Positions 32,344 to 39,471 of a stretch of DNA of 39,471 nucleotides are shown in pieces. Under the pieces are notes generated by a model. The model had not been told where the DNA came from. It did no database searches and saw only the letters and a list, made by a program, of their open reading frames with translations. The DNA lies in contig CAJXPD010000072.1 in NCBI GenBank assembly GCA_913057785.1, positions 1 through 39,471 on the forward strand, given 5' to 3'. Each line of letters begins with the position of its first letter. Positions within the stretch are counted from its first letter, which is position 1. The DNA comes from an uncultured Lewinella sp. GTDB lineage: Bacteria > Bacteroidota > Bacteroidia > Chitinophagales > Saprospiraceae. The position numbers and the translations under genes were made by a program.

Positions 32344-33687
32344 TTATTTCTCCGGGGAGGGGAGTTCTACAAAAAAAGTGGCACCCTGTTCTTCTTCCGT
32401 TTGTACGAAGAGCCGCCCTCCATGGGCTTGTACGATCTGCCTGGAAATGCTTAGACCAATTCCTGAACCCTCTTCTTTGCTCGTGTAAAAGGGAACGAAT
32501 ATTTCACTGACCTGATCGGAGGGAATCCCCGGGCCATTATCCTTGACGACAAAGAGAATACTTTGCTCTTTCTGGAGTACCTCAAATTGTATCATAGGAG
32601 AAGGGGACACTGCCAACGCCTGAATGGCATTCGTAAATAGGTTAATGAATACCTGTTCCATCAAGTACTGATCTACATCCATGTTACCCAAGCCTGGGGA
32701 GGAAGAAAACTGAAGCTTAATATTAGCCTCCTGCAGCTTGGGATTTAAGAGTTGAATAAGTTGGTTGCAAAAGGATTCAATATTTTCCGACTGCAAGTTG
32801 GGTTTGGGCACTTTGAGGTATTGCCGGTAACTTTTTACAAAGCTTAATAAACCTTTTGCCCGACCTTGAGCGGTTTCAAGCGCCTCTTTGATGGGCTGTG
32901 TGCCTTGGTCGACCTGATCAAGGTCTTTTAACATGATTCCTGCCATATCCGTTAAGGAAATGACTGGCGTGAGTGAGTTCATGATTTCATGCGTTAGCAC
33001 GCGGATTACCTTTTGCCATGACTCTACTTCTTTTTGGTCTAGTTGTGTGCGAATGTCTTTAATGGTATAGAGTCGAATCTGTTTTTGAAGCAGAGAAAAC
33101 TGACTGGCTTGTAATAGTAAGCTTTGACTGGGTGAGTTACTGGTGTGGGCATAGATTTGAGGGCTGTCCGTTGGCATTTGGTGAAGGAATTGGATGATGG
33201 GCACTTTTCTCAATACCAATATGTCCCAATCTTGCGGAATAATGTCTCCTACAACGCTTCTGGCATATTCATTAAAGATTAGGATACGCCCTTTCTCTTC
33301 ATGAGCAATGATTCCCACGTTTAGTTTGCTAACGGCTATATTCAAAAACTCTTTCTGTGCTTCTTGTTGTAGTTGGGCCGCCTGATATCGGTCAATTACA
33401 CTGTTAAAAGCTCCATACAGTTTACGGAAGGACCTTCCACTTGGTCGCTGCTGGAAGTGGGTTGAAAAATCGTCTTTCTCCAAGGCCTGCAATAACTTTA
33501 CCAAGTCGAAATTGGTTCGATTGATGTACCGGAGCAATTCTATCGCTACGAGGAGCGCCAAACTGCATAAGATGATGATAGTAAAGAGCCATTTGCTTTC
33601 AAACCGCGTGGCAGCAATTGCGCTCAAGAGAGCGAGCAAGATTAGGAGTCGGATTCCAACAAGTAAGGCAAAGCGATTATAGATCAT
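32344..33687 (-). CDS. Membrane sensor histidine kinase (NtrY-like)
   Basis: 447 residues. Two membrane helices at the N-terminus (about 6-26 and 33-53) leave almost no periplasmic loop, so sensing is probably in the membrane or cytoplasm. A HAMP-like/PAS-like region follows (about 55-215). The phospho-acceptor is His233 in LTHEIMNSLTPV, and the ATPase domain has the N-box QVFINLFTNAIQAL (Asn349, Asn353), DNGPGI (383-388) and GSGIGLSISRQI (407-418). Its start overlaps the end of the sigma-54 response regulator gene by 11 bp, so the two are translationally coupled partners. The divergent FtsX-type permease is the likely target. Confidence 0.94.
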   Translation of the reverse strand: MIYNRFALLVGIRLLILLALLSAIAATRFESKWLFTIIILCSLALLVAIELLRYINRTNFDLVKLLQALEKDDFSTHFQQRPSGRSFRKLYGAFNSVIDRYQAAQLQQEAQKEFLNIAVSKLNVGIIAHEEKGRILIFNEYARSVVGDIIPQDWDILVLRKVPIIQFLHQMPTDSPQIYAHTSNSPSQSLLLQASQFSLLQKQIRLYTIKDIRTQLDQKEVESWQKVIRVLTHEIMNSLTPVISLTDMAGIMLKDLDQVDQGTQPIKEALETAQGRAKGLLSFVKSYRQYLKVPKPNLQSENIESFCNQLIQLLNPKLQEANIKLQFSSSPGLGNMDVDQYLMEQVFINLFTNAIQALAVSPSPMIQFEVLQKEQSILFVVKDNGPGIPSDQVSEIFVPFYTSKEEGSGIGLSISRQIVQAHGGRLFVQTEEEQGATFFVELPSPEK

Positions 33688-34999
33688 ACTTCTCCATTCT
33701 TCTGTATAAACTCTGTCTGGTGAGACCTAAAGCCTGAGCAGCTTGACTGAGGTTCCCATTATGACTATCAATAGCCTTAAGGATTAGCATCTTTTCTACT
33801 TCAATCAAATTATAAGATTCGAATAGTCGTTCATCATTTAGTGGTTCAGCTAGTACGAAATCGTCTGGACCAATCTTGTCGTCGTCACAAAGGATAAAGG
33901 CCCTTTCAACTGCGTTTCGCAGTTCTCGAATATTGCCCGGCCAGTGATACCGCTGTAATTTCTTCATGGTTCCTCCCTTGGTTTCTACCACTTTGCCATA
34001 CTGCTTGGAAAAGGTATCTAGGAAATGCTGATAAAGCAATGGGATATCTTCTGACCGCTCACGGAGGGGAGGAATCGTTAGCGTAATAGTATTGATTCGA
34101 TAAAGAAGATCCTCTCTAAATTGCTGTTGCGACACCTGATCGGCAATGGCAGCGTTCGTAGCGGTAATCAGACGTATATCGATATCCTCCTCTTCATTAC
34201 TCCCCAATTTACGCACTTTTCGATCTTGTAATACGCGCAGCAGTTTAGTCTGATTCGAGTGGGATAGATTGGCAATTTCATCCAAAAAGAGCGTTCCTCG
34301 ATGCGCTGTCTGGAAGAGACCTTGCCGATTTTCACGAGCATCGGTGAAAGCCCCTTTTAGGTGACCGAATAGCGTGGACGCCATCAATTGATCGTCAAGT
34401 GCCCCAAGATCCGTGGATACAAAGGGTTGATCTTTGCGTTCAGACTTTTGATGAATATACTGGGCCAAGCTACTTTTCCCAGTCCCATTTTCACCCAAGA
34501 GCAGTACATTAGCATCAGTGGTCGCTATTTTATCAATCGATTTCATTAACTCCAGCATAGGAGGCGACTGACCAAAGAGAAAGAATTCGTGCTGACTTGT
34601 CTTTTTGCGCCCTTTTCGTGGCAGCACTTTTTCCAACACACCTAACAACTTCTCATTTGACCAGGGTTTCAGAAGGAAATCTGCTGCTCCGTATTTCATG
34701 GCTTCAACTGCCAATTCGATTTCCCCATAAGCTGTGATTAAAACTACGGATGTTGCAGGATGAGTCTTTTTGATCTTCTTGAGCCAAAACAAGCCTTCAT
34801 TTCCGCTGTTCTGCCCCTTTTGGAAATTCATGTCCAATATGATTAGATCGTAGGAAGTCAATGCGAGCTTTTCTTCTAGTGCGGCAATATGTCGCTCCGT
34901 GTGCACATCGGTATAATAATAGCCTAGTACCACTTCTAGCGTTCGCAATACATCAGGATCGTCATCCATGACGAGTATGCTGTATTTTTTTCTTGCCAT
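33677..34999 (-). CDS. Sigma-54-dependent response regulator (NtrC family)
   Basis: 440 residues in three domains. Receiver (1-120): acidic pair at 12-14, phospho-Asp56 in LIILDMNF, Lys111 in LLKPW. AAA+ domain (about 140-375): Walker A GENGTGKSS (169-177), sigma-54 contact loop GAFTDA (216-221), Walker B TLFLDE (236-241), Arg-rich PPLRERSEDIP and YHWPGNIRELRN. Fis-type helix-turn-helix at the end (about 415-440, LSQAAQALGLTRQSLYRRMEKYDL). The usual GAFTGA has Asp for the second Gly, a variant also found in related regulators. It activates sigma-54 promoters by ATP hydrolysis when phosphorylated by the overlapping kinase. Divergent from the permease by 288 bp. Confidence 0.95.
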   Translation of the reverse strand: MARKKYSILVMDDDPDVLRTLEVVLGYYYTDVHTERHIAALEEKLALTSYDLIILDMNFQKGQNSGNEGLFWLKKIKKTHPATSVVLITAYGEIELAVEAMKYGAADFLLKPWSNEKLLGVLEKVLPRKGRKKTSQHEFFLFGQSPPMLELMKSIDKIATTDANVLLLGENGTGKSSLAQYIHQKSERKDQPFVSTDLGALDDQLMASTLFGHLKGAFTDARENRQGLFQTAHRGTLFLDEIANLSHSNQTKLLRVLQDRKVRKLGSNEEEDIDIRLITATNAAIADQVSQQQFREDLLYRINTITLTIPPLRERSEDIPLLYQHFLDTFSKQYGKVVETKGGTMKKLQRYHWPGNIRELRNAVERAFILCDDDKIGPDDFVLAEPLNDERLFESYNLIEVEKMLILKAIDSHNGNLSQAAQALGLTRQSLYRRMEKYDL

Positions 35000-35123
35000 A
35001 TTGGGACGGATTGTGGACTAGATGGTCGTTGATGAACAATTGGGTGTACGAAATCGGTCGCTTTCTGAAGTTTTTCTCTAATTGTTGTTGTAAACTTGCT
35101 GATTATTAACGGATTATATTTTT

Positions 35124-35160
35124 TGGCACAATAATGCAGTATATCAAGCATAAACAAGCA
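35124..35160 (+). promoter_or_regulatory. Near-match sigma-54 site and direct repeats upstream of the permease
   Basis: TGGCAC (35124-35129) followed by TGC (35135-35137) resembles the -24/-12 element TGGCAC-N5-TTGC, but GG and GC are separated by 9 and not 10 bases. Directly after it, CAAGCA occurs twice (35145-35150, 35155-35160), one helical turn apart, as an activator site might. Position between a sigma-54 regulator and its probable target makes it worth noting. On sequence alone it is weak. Confidence 0.3.
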
Positions 35161-35287
35161 CTACCTACCGTGAGCATGGAGAGATAAGGGGTATTCTTTC
35201 CTTTCTCCAGCTGCACTAGGGTACTACTTGCAATTTGACTAAAAAATCTCGATTTCCAAACCGGTTATTTAAAGTTGAAAAATAATC

Positions 35288-37684
35288 ATGAAATTCAAGC
35301 TTATACTGCGCAATTTATGGAAGACTAAATTCTATTCTGCACTCAATATTTTGGGGCTGGCAATCGGGATGAGTGTAGCCATTATCACTTTTCTGTATTT
35401 ACAGAGCGAATGGACCTACGATAAACACTATAGTAAGCACGATCGGATCTTTAGAGTAGGATCCAGCTATGTAACGCCATCGGGAGAGGATCGCTATGCA
35501 CTTAGTGGGATGGCATTAGGTAAGATGCTGAAAGAGGAATTTACCGAAATAGAATCTTTTGTTCGCTTCAACTTCATTTCCGAAAAGTGGCTTTTCCAAT
35601 ACAACAATGAATCCTACTTCTTAGATGGTATACACGAAACGGATTCCATGGCCTTAGATGTCTTTGATTTTGATTTTATCCAGGGAGATCCGAATACGGC
35701 ATTGGATGGTAGGAATAGTTTGATCCTTTCGGAAACTGTGGCTAAACGAATTTTTGGGGAGGAGGATCCGATGGGGAAATCGCTTAAGTTCAATCGAGCC
35801 AATCTGATGATCACGGGTGTCTACAAGGACCTGCCCAAGAATACTCATTTTGTTTATCATGGTCTGATGTCTACCTATAATGGGCGAGGAAATTTTGGCT
35901 TAACCGATCGTCAATCTCTAAACTCCATTGGCGATTATACCTATATCCTGCTCAAGGAAGGCACAAGCATTGAAACCGTAAAAGCACGGATGCCAGAGTG
36001 GATTGAGAAACACGGCCAAGATCCTGGAAATGATGTAGAATCAACCTTCCATCCCATCATAGAACCATTGACTGATATCCACTTCAACTCAGATCTTCCC
36101 TATGATCGTCCACAAGGGAATATGAGTTATCTATATGCCTTCTTTTCCGTGGGGCTTTTAATTCTATTGTTGGCGAGCATCAATTATGTAAATTTGGCAA
36201 CAGCCAGGGCTACAAGTCGAGCCAAAGAGATAGGAGTGAAGAAGGTATCTGGGGCCACCAAGCCTCAATTGATTCGCTTCTTCATGCTGGAATCCCTATT
36301 TATCACAGCCATAGCCTGCGTGCTGGCGTTGGGATTAACCGAACTGGTATTCAATGTATCAAACCTTAATTCTCTATTAGATAAAGACCTTGCCCTAAAT
36401 CTATTTAGTAATCCAGAACTAGCGTTGGGTATTCTAGGTATTTTCGTTTTGGTAAGCCTGTTGGCAGGTCTGTATCCAGCGTTCTACTTGTCTAGTATTG
36501 AGCCGATGGGCGTGTTGAAAGGAGCCTTCAAGAACACATCTTCAGGAATACTACTCAGACGTACTTTGGTGGTCTTTCAATTTATGATCTCCATAGGAGT
36601 AGTAGGGATTACCTTACTTATGGGACGACAGATCGACTATCTTAGAGATAAAGATTTAGGCTTCGATAAGGAGAATGTAATCAATATTCCAATTCGCTCC
36701 AGAGCTGTGGCTCAGAAAATCACCGCTTTAAAACAGAAGTTCAAGGAGAGTGAATATGTTAAAGGTATCACGCTATCTAATCAGGTTCCCGGTATCTATG
36801 TCGATCGCTCTGACTTTATGATTGAAACCGATGAAGGTATGGAGCGTGTACCAACTAGTTATATGTCGGTAGATCATGATTACCTAGAGGTATTTGGTAC
36901 TGAAATTGTAGAAGGTCGGAACTTTGATGTCGGACGTCCGTCTGACTCCACTTTCGCCATGATTGTCAACGAGACTTTTGTAAAGAAGCAAGGATGGGAG
37001 AATCCAATTGGGAAGAAATTTGTGGCACGAGAAGATTCCTTAGGAAATCGAGAATTGGGGCAGATTATCGGGGTGGTTGAAGATTTCAATACCAATTCGC
37101 TACATGAACCTATGCTCCCTATCGCCCTGTTCGTTATTGAAAGGGTGGGACGAAATATTTTTGTACGGATTAAAGAAGGAAACCCAAGGGATGTGATTCA
37201 GGATTTAACCAAGCAATGGAGAGAAGTAATTCCTGATCTACCCATGGAGTTCAGTTTTCTGGATGATGACCTGAATGTGTTGTACAATTCGGATGAACGA
37301 CAAAGTAAGCTCTTATTCTGGCTGTCGATCATTTGTGGGCTGATTTCTTCCCTCGGTCTCTTTGGCCTAGCCTCTTTCACCACCGCTCAAAGAACAAAAG
37401 AAATGGGTGTGCGAAAGGTACTAGGAGCATCTGTGAGTCAAATCGTGGGATTGCTGTTCAAGGAAGTTTTGTTGATCGTGGCGATTGCAGCCGTCGTTGC
37501 CTTGCCAGTCATCTACTTCTCCTACAATAGCTGGGTAGAGACCTTTGCGTACCGCTTGGCCATGGATTTCTTGTTGGTGTTTTTGGTAAGTCTCTTAGCT
37601 ATAGGTGTGGCCTTTCTCACCATCAGTTATCACGCTTCGCGCTTGGCAAGCACCAACCCTGTTCACTCCTTACGTACCGAGTAA
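35288..37684 (+). CDS. ABC transporter permease, MacB/FtsX type, duplicated
   Basis: 798 residues. The N-terminus MKFKLILRNLWKTKFYSALN leads into membrane helix 1 (about 18-40), a periplasmic MacB-core domain (about 45-275), three FtsX helices (about 280-400), then a second copy: helix near 425-445 (LVVFQFMISIGVVGITLLMG), second periplasmic domain (about 450-665) and three final helices (about 670-790) with RTKEMGVRKVLGAS. The paired AKEIGVKKVSGAT and KEMGVRKVLGAS segments are the coupling helices that contact an ATPase. No ATPase gene lies in the window, so it must use one encoded elsewhere. Likely an exporter or envelope-stress transporter controlled by the divergent two-component pair. Confidence 0.93.
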   Translation: MKFKLILRNLWKTKFYSALNILGLAIGMSVAIITFLYLQSEWTYDKHYSKHDRIFRVGSSYVTPSGEDRYALSGMALGKMLKEEFTEIESFVRFNFISEKWLFQYNNESYFLDGIHETDSMALDVFDFDFIQGDPNTALDGRNSLILSETVAKRIFGEEDPMGKSLKFNRANLMITGVYKDLPKNTHFVYHGLMSTYNGRGNFGLTDRQSLNSIGDYTYILLKEGTSIETVKARMPEWIEKHGQDPGNDVESTFHPIIEPLTDIHFNSDLPYDRPQGNMSYLYAFFSVGLLILLLASINYVNLATARATSRAKEIGVKKVSGATKPQLIRFFMLESLFITAIACVLALGLTELVFNVSNLNSLLDKDLALNLFSNPELALGILGIFVLVSLLAGLYPAFYLSSIEPMGVLKGAFKNTSSGILLRRTLVVFQFMISIGVVGITLLMGRQIDYLRDKDLGFDKENVINIPIRSRAVAQKITALKQKFKESEYVKGITLSNQVPGIYVDRSDFMIETDEGMERVPTSYMSVDHDYLEVFGTEIVEGRNFDVGRPSDSTFAMIVNETFVKKQGWENPIGKKFVAREDSLGNRELGQIIGVVEDFNTNSLHEPMLPIALFVIERVGRNIFVRIKEGNPRDVIQDLTKQWREVIPDLPMEFSFLDDDLNVLYNSDERQSKLLFWLSIICGLISSLGLFGLASFTTAQRTKEMGVRKVLGASVSQIVGLLFKEVLLIVAIAAVVALPVIYFSYNSWVETFAYRLAMDFLLVFLVSLLAIGVAFLTISYHASRLASTNPVHSLRTE

Positions 37685-37686
37685 AT

Positions 37687-38211
37687 CTAGTAAAGAACCG
37701 TCGAACGACGTTCCAATAAAAACTCATCCCGCCAGGCTCCATTGAGTTTACCAATGGCCTGGCGGCGTCCTACCTTTACAAAGTCGTGCTTTTCATGAAG
37801 CTTTAGACTCCCTGTATTTTCTGGAAAAATACTCGCCTGCAACGTCCAAAGATCGTTAGATTCAGCGAAAGCAATGAGCCCTTCTAATATTTTTGAACCT
37901 AACCCTTGACCTCTTGCCACTTCCGATACATATACCGAAACTTCGGCGACACCGGCATAGCTACAGGCACCACTGATACCCTGGAGTGAGCCCCAAGCCA
38001 ATACCACTCCATCTTCCCTAACCGCCTTCAATACAGATTTAGGAATCTTTTTTCCGAACCAATCCGCTCCATCAGGTATGCCGCAGGCGGTGACAAATGT
38101 GGCATGTCCAGTAGCTATACCTTCTAGGTAAATATCCTTAATGGCCGGCCAATCCGCCAGAGTAGCAGTAGTTATGGAAACTTTCTTTTGGTCTGTAGTC
38201 TGAATAGGCAT
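37687..38211 (-). CDS. GNAT N-acetyltransferase, phosphinothricin acetyltransferase-like
   Basis: 174 residues. Family start ITTATLADWPAIKDIYLEGIATGHATF; acetyl-CoA loop VARGQGLGSKILEGLIAFAE (about 112-131) with the Arg-Gly-x-Gly-x-Gly motif; ENTGSLKLHEKHDFVKVGRR as the typical motif B. YncA/PAT-like members acetylate phosphinothricin, methionine sulfone or related amino acids; the native substrate is unknown. It lies 2 bp from the stop of the convergent permease gene, with no terminator between. ATG 38211. Confidence 0.92.
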   Translation of the reverse strand: MPIQTTDQKKVSITTATLADWPAIKDIYLEGIATGHATFVTACGIPDGADWFGKKIPKSVLKAVREDGVVLAWGSLQGISGACSYAGVAEVSVYVSEVARGQGLGSKILEGLIAFAESNDLWTLQASIFPENTGSLKLHEKHDFVKVGRRQAIGKLNGAWRDEFLLERRSTVLY

Positions 38212-38428
38212 AATGCAGGGTTTTGATGCTGTTTTCTAATCAGCAAAGTTGTAGGGTGGTATTCTAAAATTGCTATCAAATGTACTATAATGATCGTACA
38301 TAAGCAATAGGCGATTTGAATAATCCCATTGTCTCTTCCTTTTCCATTGATAGAAAATTAAATTTGACTAATAGAACCAAGCCGATAAGCTACTTGTTAA
38401 CTGGGCGATATCTTCAAATCTGTATGCT

Positions 38429-39466
38429 ATGGTATTTATCACAATCTTAGCCATTGTTCCTATCCTTTTTATTTCGATCGGTTCCCTTTTGTCTGCCCCC
38501 AAATACAAAGGACCGGTTAGTGATCACTTCAACGGTAAGGTTTTTAATAATATAGATGGAGTGAAGGCCAAAGGCTTCAAAGATGTATTCTCCATGCTAA
38601 CACAGCGTCCGAAACGAGGACCCTGGACCGAAATCACCTCTGTTGCCCCTAGACCTAATCCACCGGCTTCAATCAAGGAAGGAATCCGAGTCACTTTCGT
38701 CAATCACTCCACTTTTTTGATACAAGTAGCGGGTTTAAACATCTTAACTGATCCCGTTTGGAGTAAAAGGGTAAGTCCATTTCAATTTGCAGGCCCCAAA
38801 CGTATGCGCCCTCCGGGTTTGAAGATGGAGCAGTTGCCCAAAATTGACCTGATTCTTTTGAGCCATAATCATTACGATCATTTGGATTTATCCACGGTAC
38901 AAAAGTTGGTAAAAGAGCATCAGCCACAGATTGTAACGCCACTTGGCGTTGGGCAATTCATCAAGCGTAGAGCAAATGGTAAGGCCACAGATTTGGACTG
39001 GTGGGAAAGCTTCGCGTTTAGTGAGCAAATCAAGATCTCTGCTGTCCCTGCTCAGCATTTTTCGGGCCGAGGTATTTTAGACAGAGATGCTACCTTATGG
39101 TGTGGATACATTATAGATACACCAGATCAGAAGATTTACTTTGCTGGGGACTCCGGATATGGTTCTTTCTTTAAAACGATAGGTGAAAGACATCCGGGTA
39201 TTGACTTGGCTTTACTCCCTATTGGTGCCTATTTGCCTATATGGTTCATGTCCCCTATCCACACCACACCGGAAGAAGCAGCAAAGATTCATTTGGAAAT
39301 TAAGGCCAGACAAAGTGTGGCCACGCACTTTGGAACCTTTCCCCTGGCATTTGAAGGAATGGAACAAGCTCAAAATGAATTGCGAGCGGCTTTACAGAAG
39401 TTCGATATACCAGCAGAGCAGTTTTGGGTGTTGGAACAAGGGGAGAGTCGGAGCGTAGAGGCCTAA
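38429..39466 (+). CDS. Membrane-anchored metallo-beta-lactamase-fold hydrolase, NAPE-PLD-like
   Basis: 345 residues, complete 5 bp before the window end. One N-terminal membrane helix (about 3-22), then the metallo-beta-lactamase fold: TFVNHSTFLIQVAGLNILTDPVWS (89-112), metal motif SHNHYDHLD (His146, His148, Asp150, His151), His210 in PAQHFSGRG, Asp241 in AGDSGYG and His300 in ATHFGTF. The RVSPFQFAGPKRMRPPG segment and overall order match the N-acyl-phosphatidylethanolamine phospholipase D-like/UlaG-like group, so a phospholipid or lactone phosphodiester substrate is plausible. It is divergent from the acetyltransferase by 217 bp. Likely inner-membrane anchored, with the orientation not fixed by sequence. 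Confidence 0.92.
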   Translation: MVFITILAIVPILFISIGSLLSAPKYKGPVSDHFNGKVFNNIDGVKAKGFKDVFSMLTQRPKRGPWTEITSVAPRPNPPASIKEGIRVTFVNHSTFLIQVAGLNILTDPVWSKRVSPFQFAGPKRMRPPGLKMEQLPKIDLILLSHNHYDHLDLSTVQKLVKEHQPQIVTPLGVGQFIKRRANGKATDLDWWESFAFSEQIKISAVPAQHFSGRGILDRDATLWCGYIIDTPDQKIYFAGDSGYGSFFKTIGERHPGIDLALLPIGAYLPIWFMSPIHTTPEEAAKIHLEIKARQSVATHFGTFPLAFEGMEQAQNELRAALQKFDIPAEQFWVLEQGESRSVEA

Positions 39467-39471
39467 ACAAA

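Noticed and set aside
35217..35231. TAGGGT followed by TTGC as a sigma-54 promoter
   Set aside because: Correct spacing would need GG where AG is found; the essential -24 dinucleotide is missing.
1..39471. tRNA, rRNA, CRISPR arrays, insertion sequences, prophage or integrase genes
   Set aside because: Looked for and not seen: no tRNA T-loop with paired arms, no regular short repeats with spacers, no transposase or integrase motifs.

Overview
The window looks like chromosomal DNA from a Bacteroidota bacterium, most likely of the Saprospiria (Lewinella/Saprospiraceae-like). The pointers are a PorP/SprF protein beside a PorE-like OmpA protein and a large Ig-repeat surface protein, a type IX secretion (T9SS) C-terminal sorting domain, a zinc-less TraR/DksA protein, an LspA with the Bacteroidota-type insertion, TAnnTTTG promoter boxes and the absence of Shine-Dalgarno sites. 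All assignments come from reading the sequence; no database search was run.

Layout. 1-6079 (minus): a three-gene T9SS/gliding-type operon, PorP/SprF-like, then a PorE-like TPR/propeller/OmpA protein, then a very large repeat protein that runs off the left edge. 6600-7673 (minus): prfA. 7896-14997 (plus): an accessory block of ECF sigma factor, RskA-like anti-sigma factor, two tandem DUF4331 proteins (only the second with a T9SS sorting domain) and a TPR lipoprotein. The sigma gene and the first DUF4331 gene share an upstream motif (AAGACCC next to TAnnTTTG), which suggests one regulon. 15126-18725: a gene-poor stretch around an unrecognised 468-residue helical protein, flanked by two short Arg/Lys-rich proteins that resemble each other, with a possible decayed third copy and several RNA hairpins between.

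18726-24842 is mostly housekeeping: tsaB (tRNA t6A), two ArsR-type regulators separated by a strong terminator, the minus-strand run pdxA-dksA/traR-lspA, then hpt and an inositol-monophosphatase gene. 25016-28411 is a secreted PD40-propeller/amidohydrolase fusion whose terminator lies inside the end of the convergent P-loop kinase gene; the kinase is preceded by an RluA-type pseudouridine synthase. 30043-31456 holds a DUF547 protein and a small exported protein with a possible SPOR-like fold.

31461-37684 holds a CvfB-like S1 protein, a histidine kinase and a sigma-54 response regulator on the minus strand, divergent from a MacB/FtsX-type permease that is their likely target. The window closes with a GNAT acetyltransferase and a membrane-anchored NAPE-PLD-like metallo-hydrolase.

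The parts least explained by known biology are the DUF4331 block with its shared promoter motif, the short basic protein family around 15.6-18.7 kb, and a perfect 10-bp inverted repeat that encloses the tsaB start codon.
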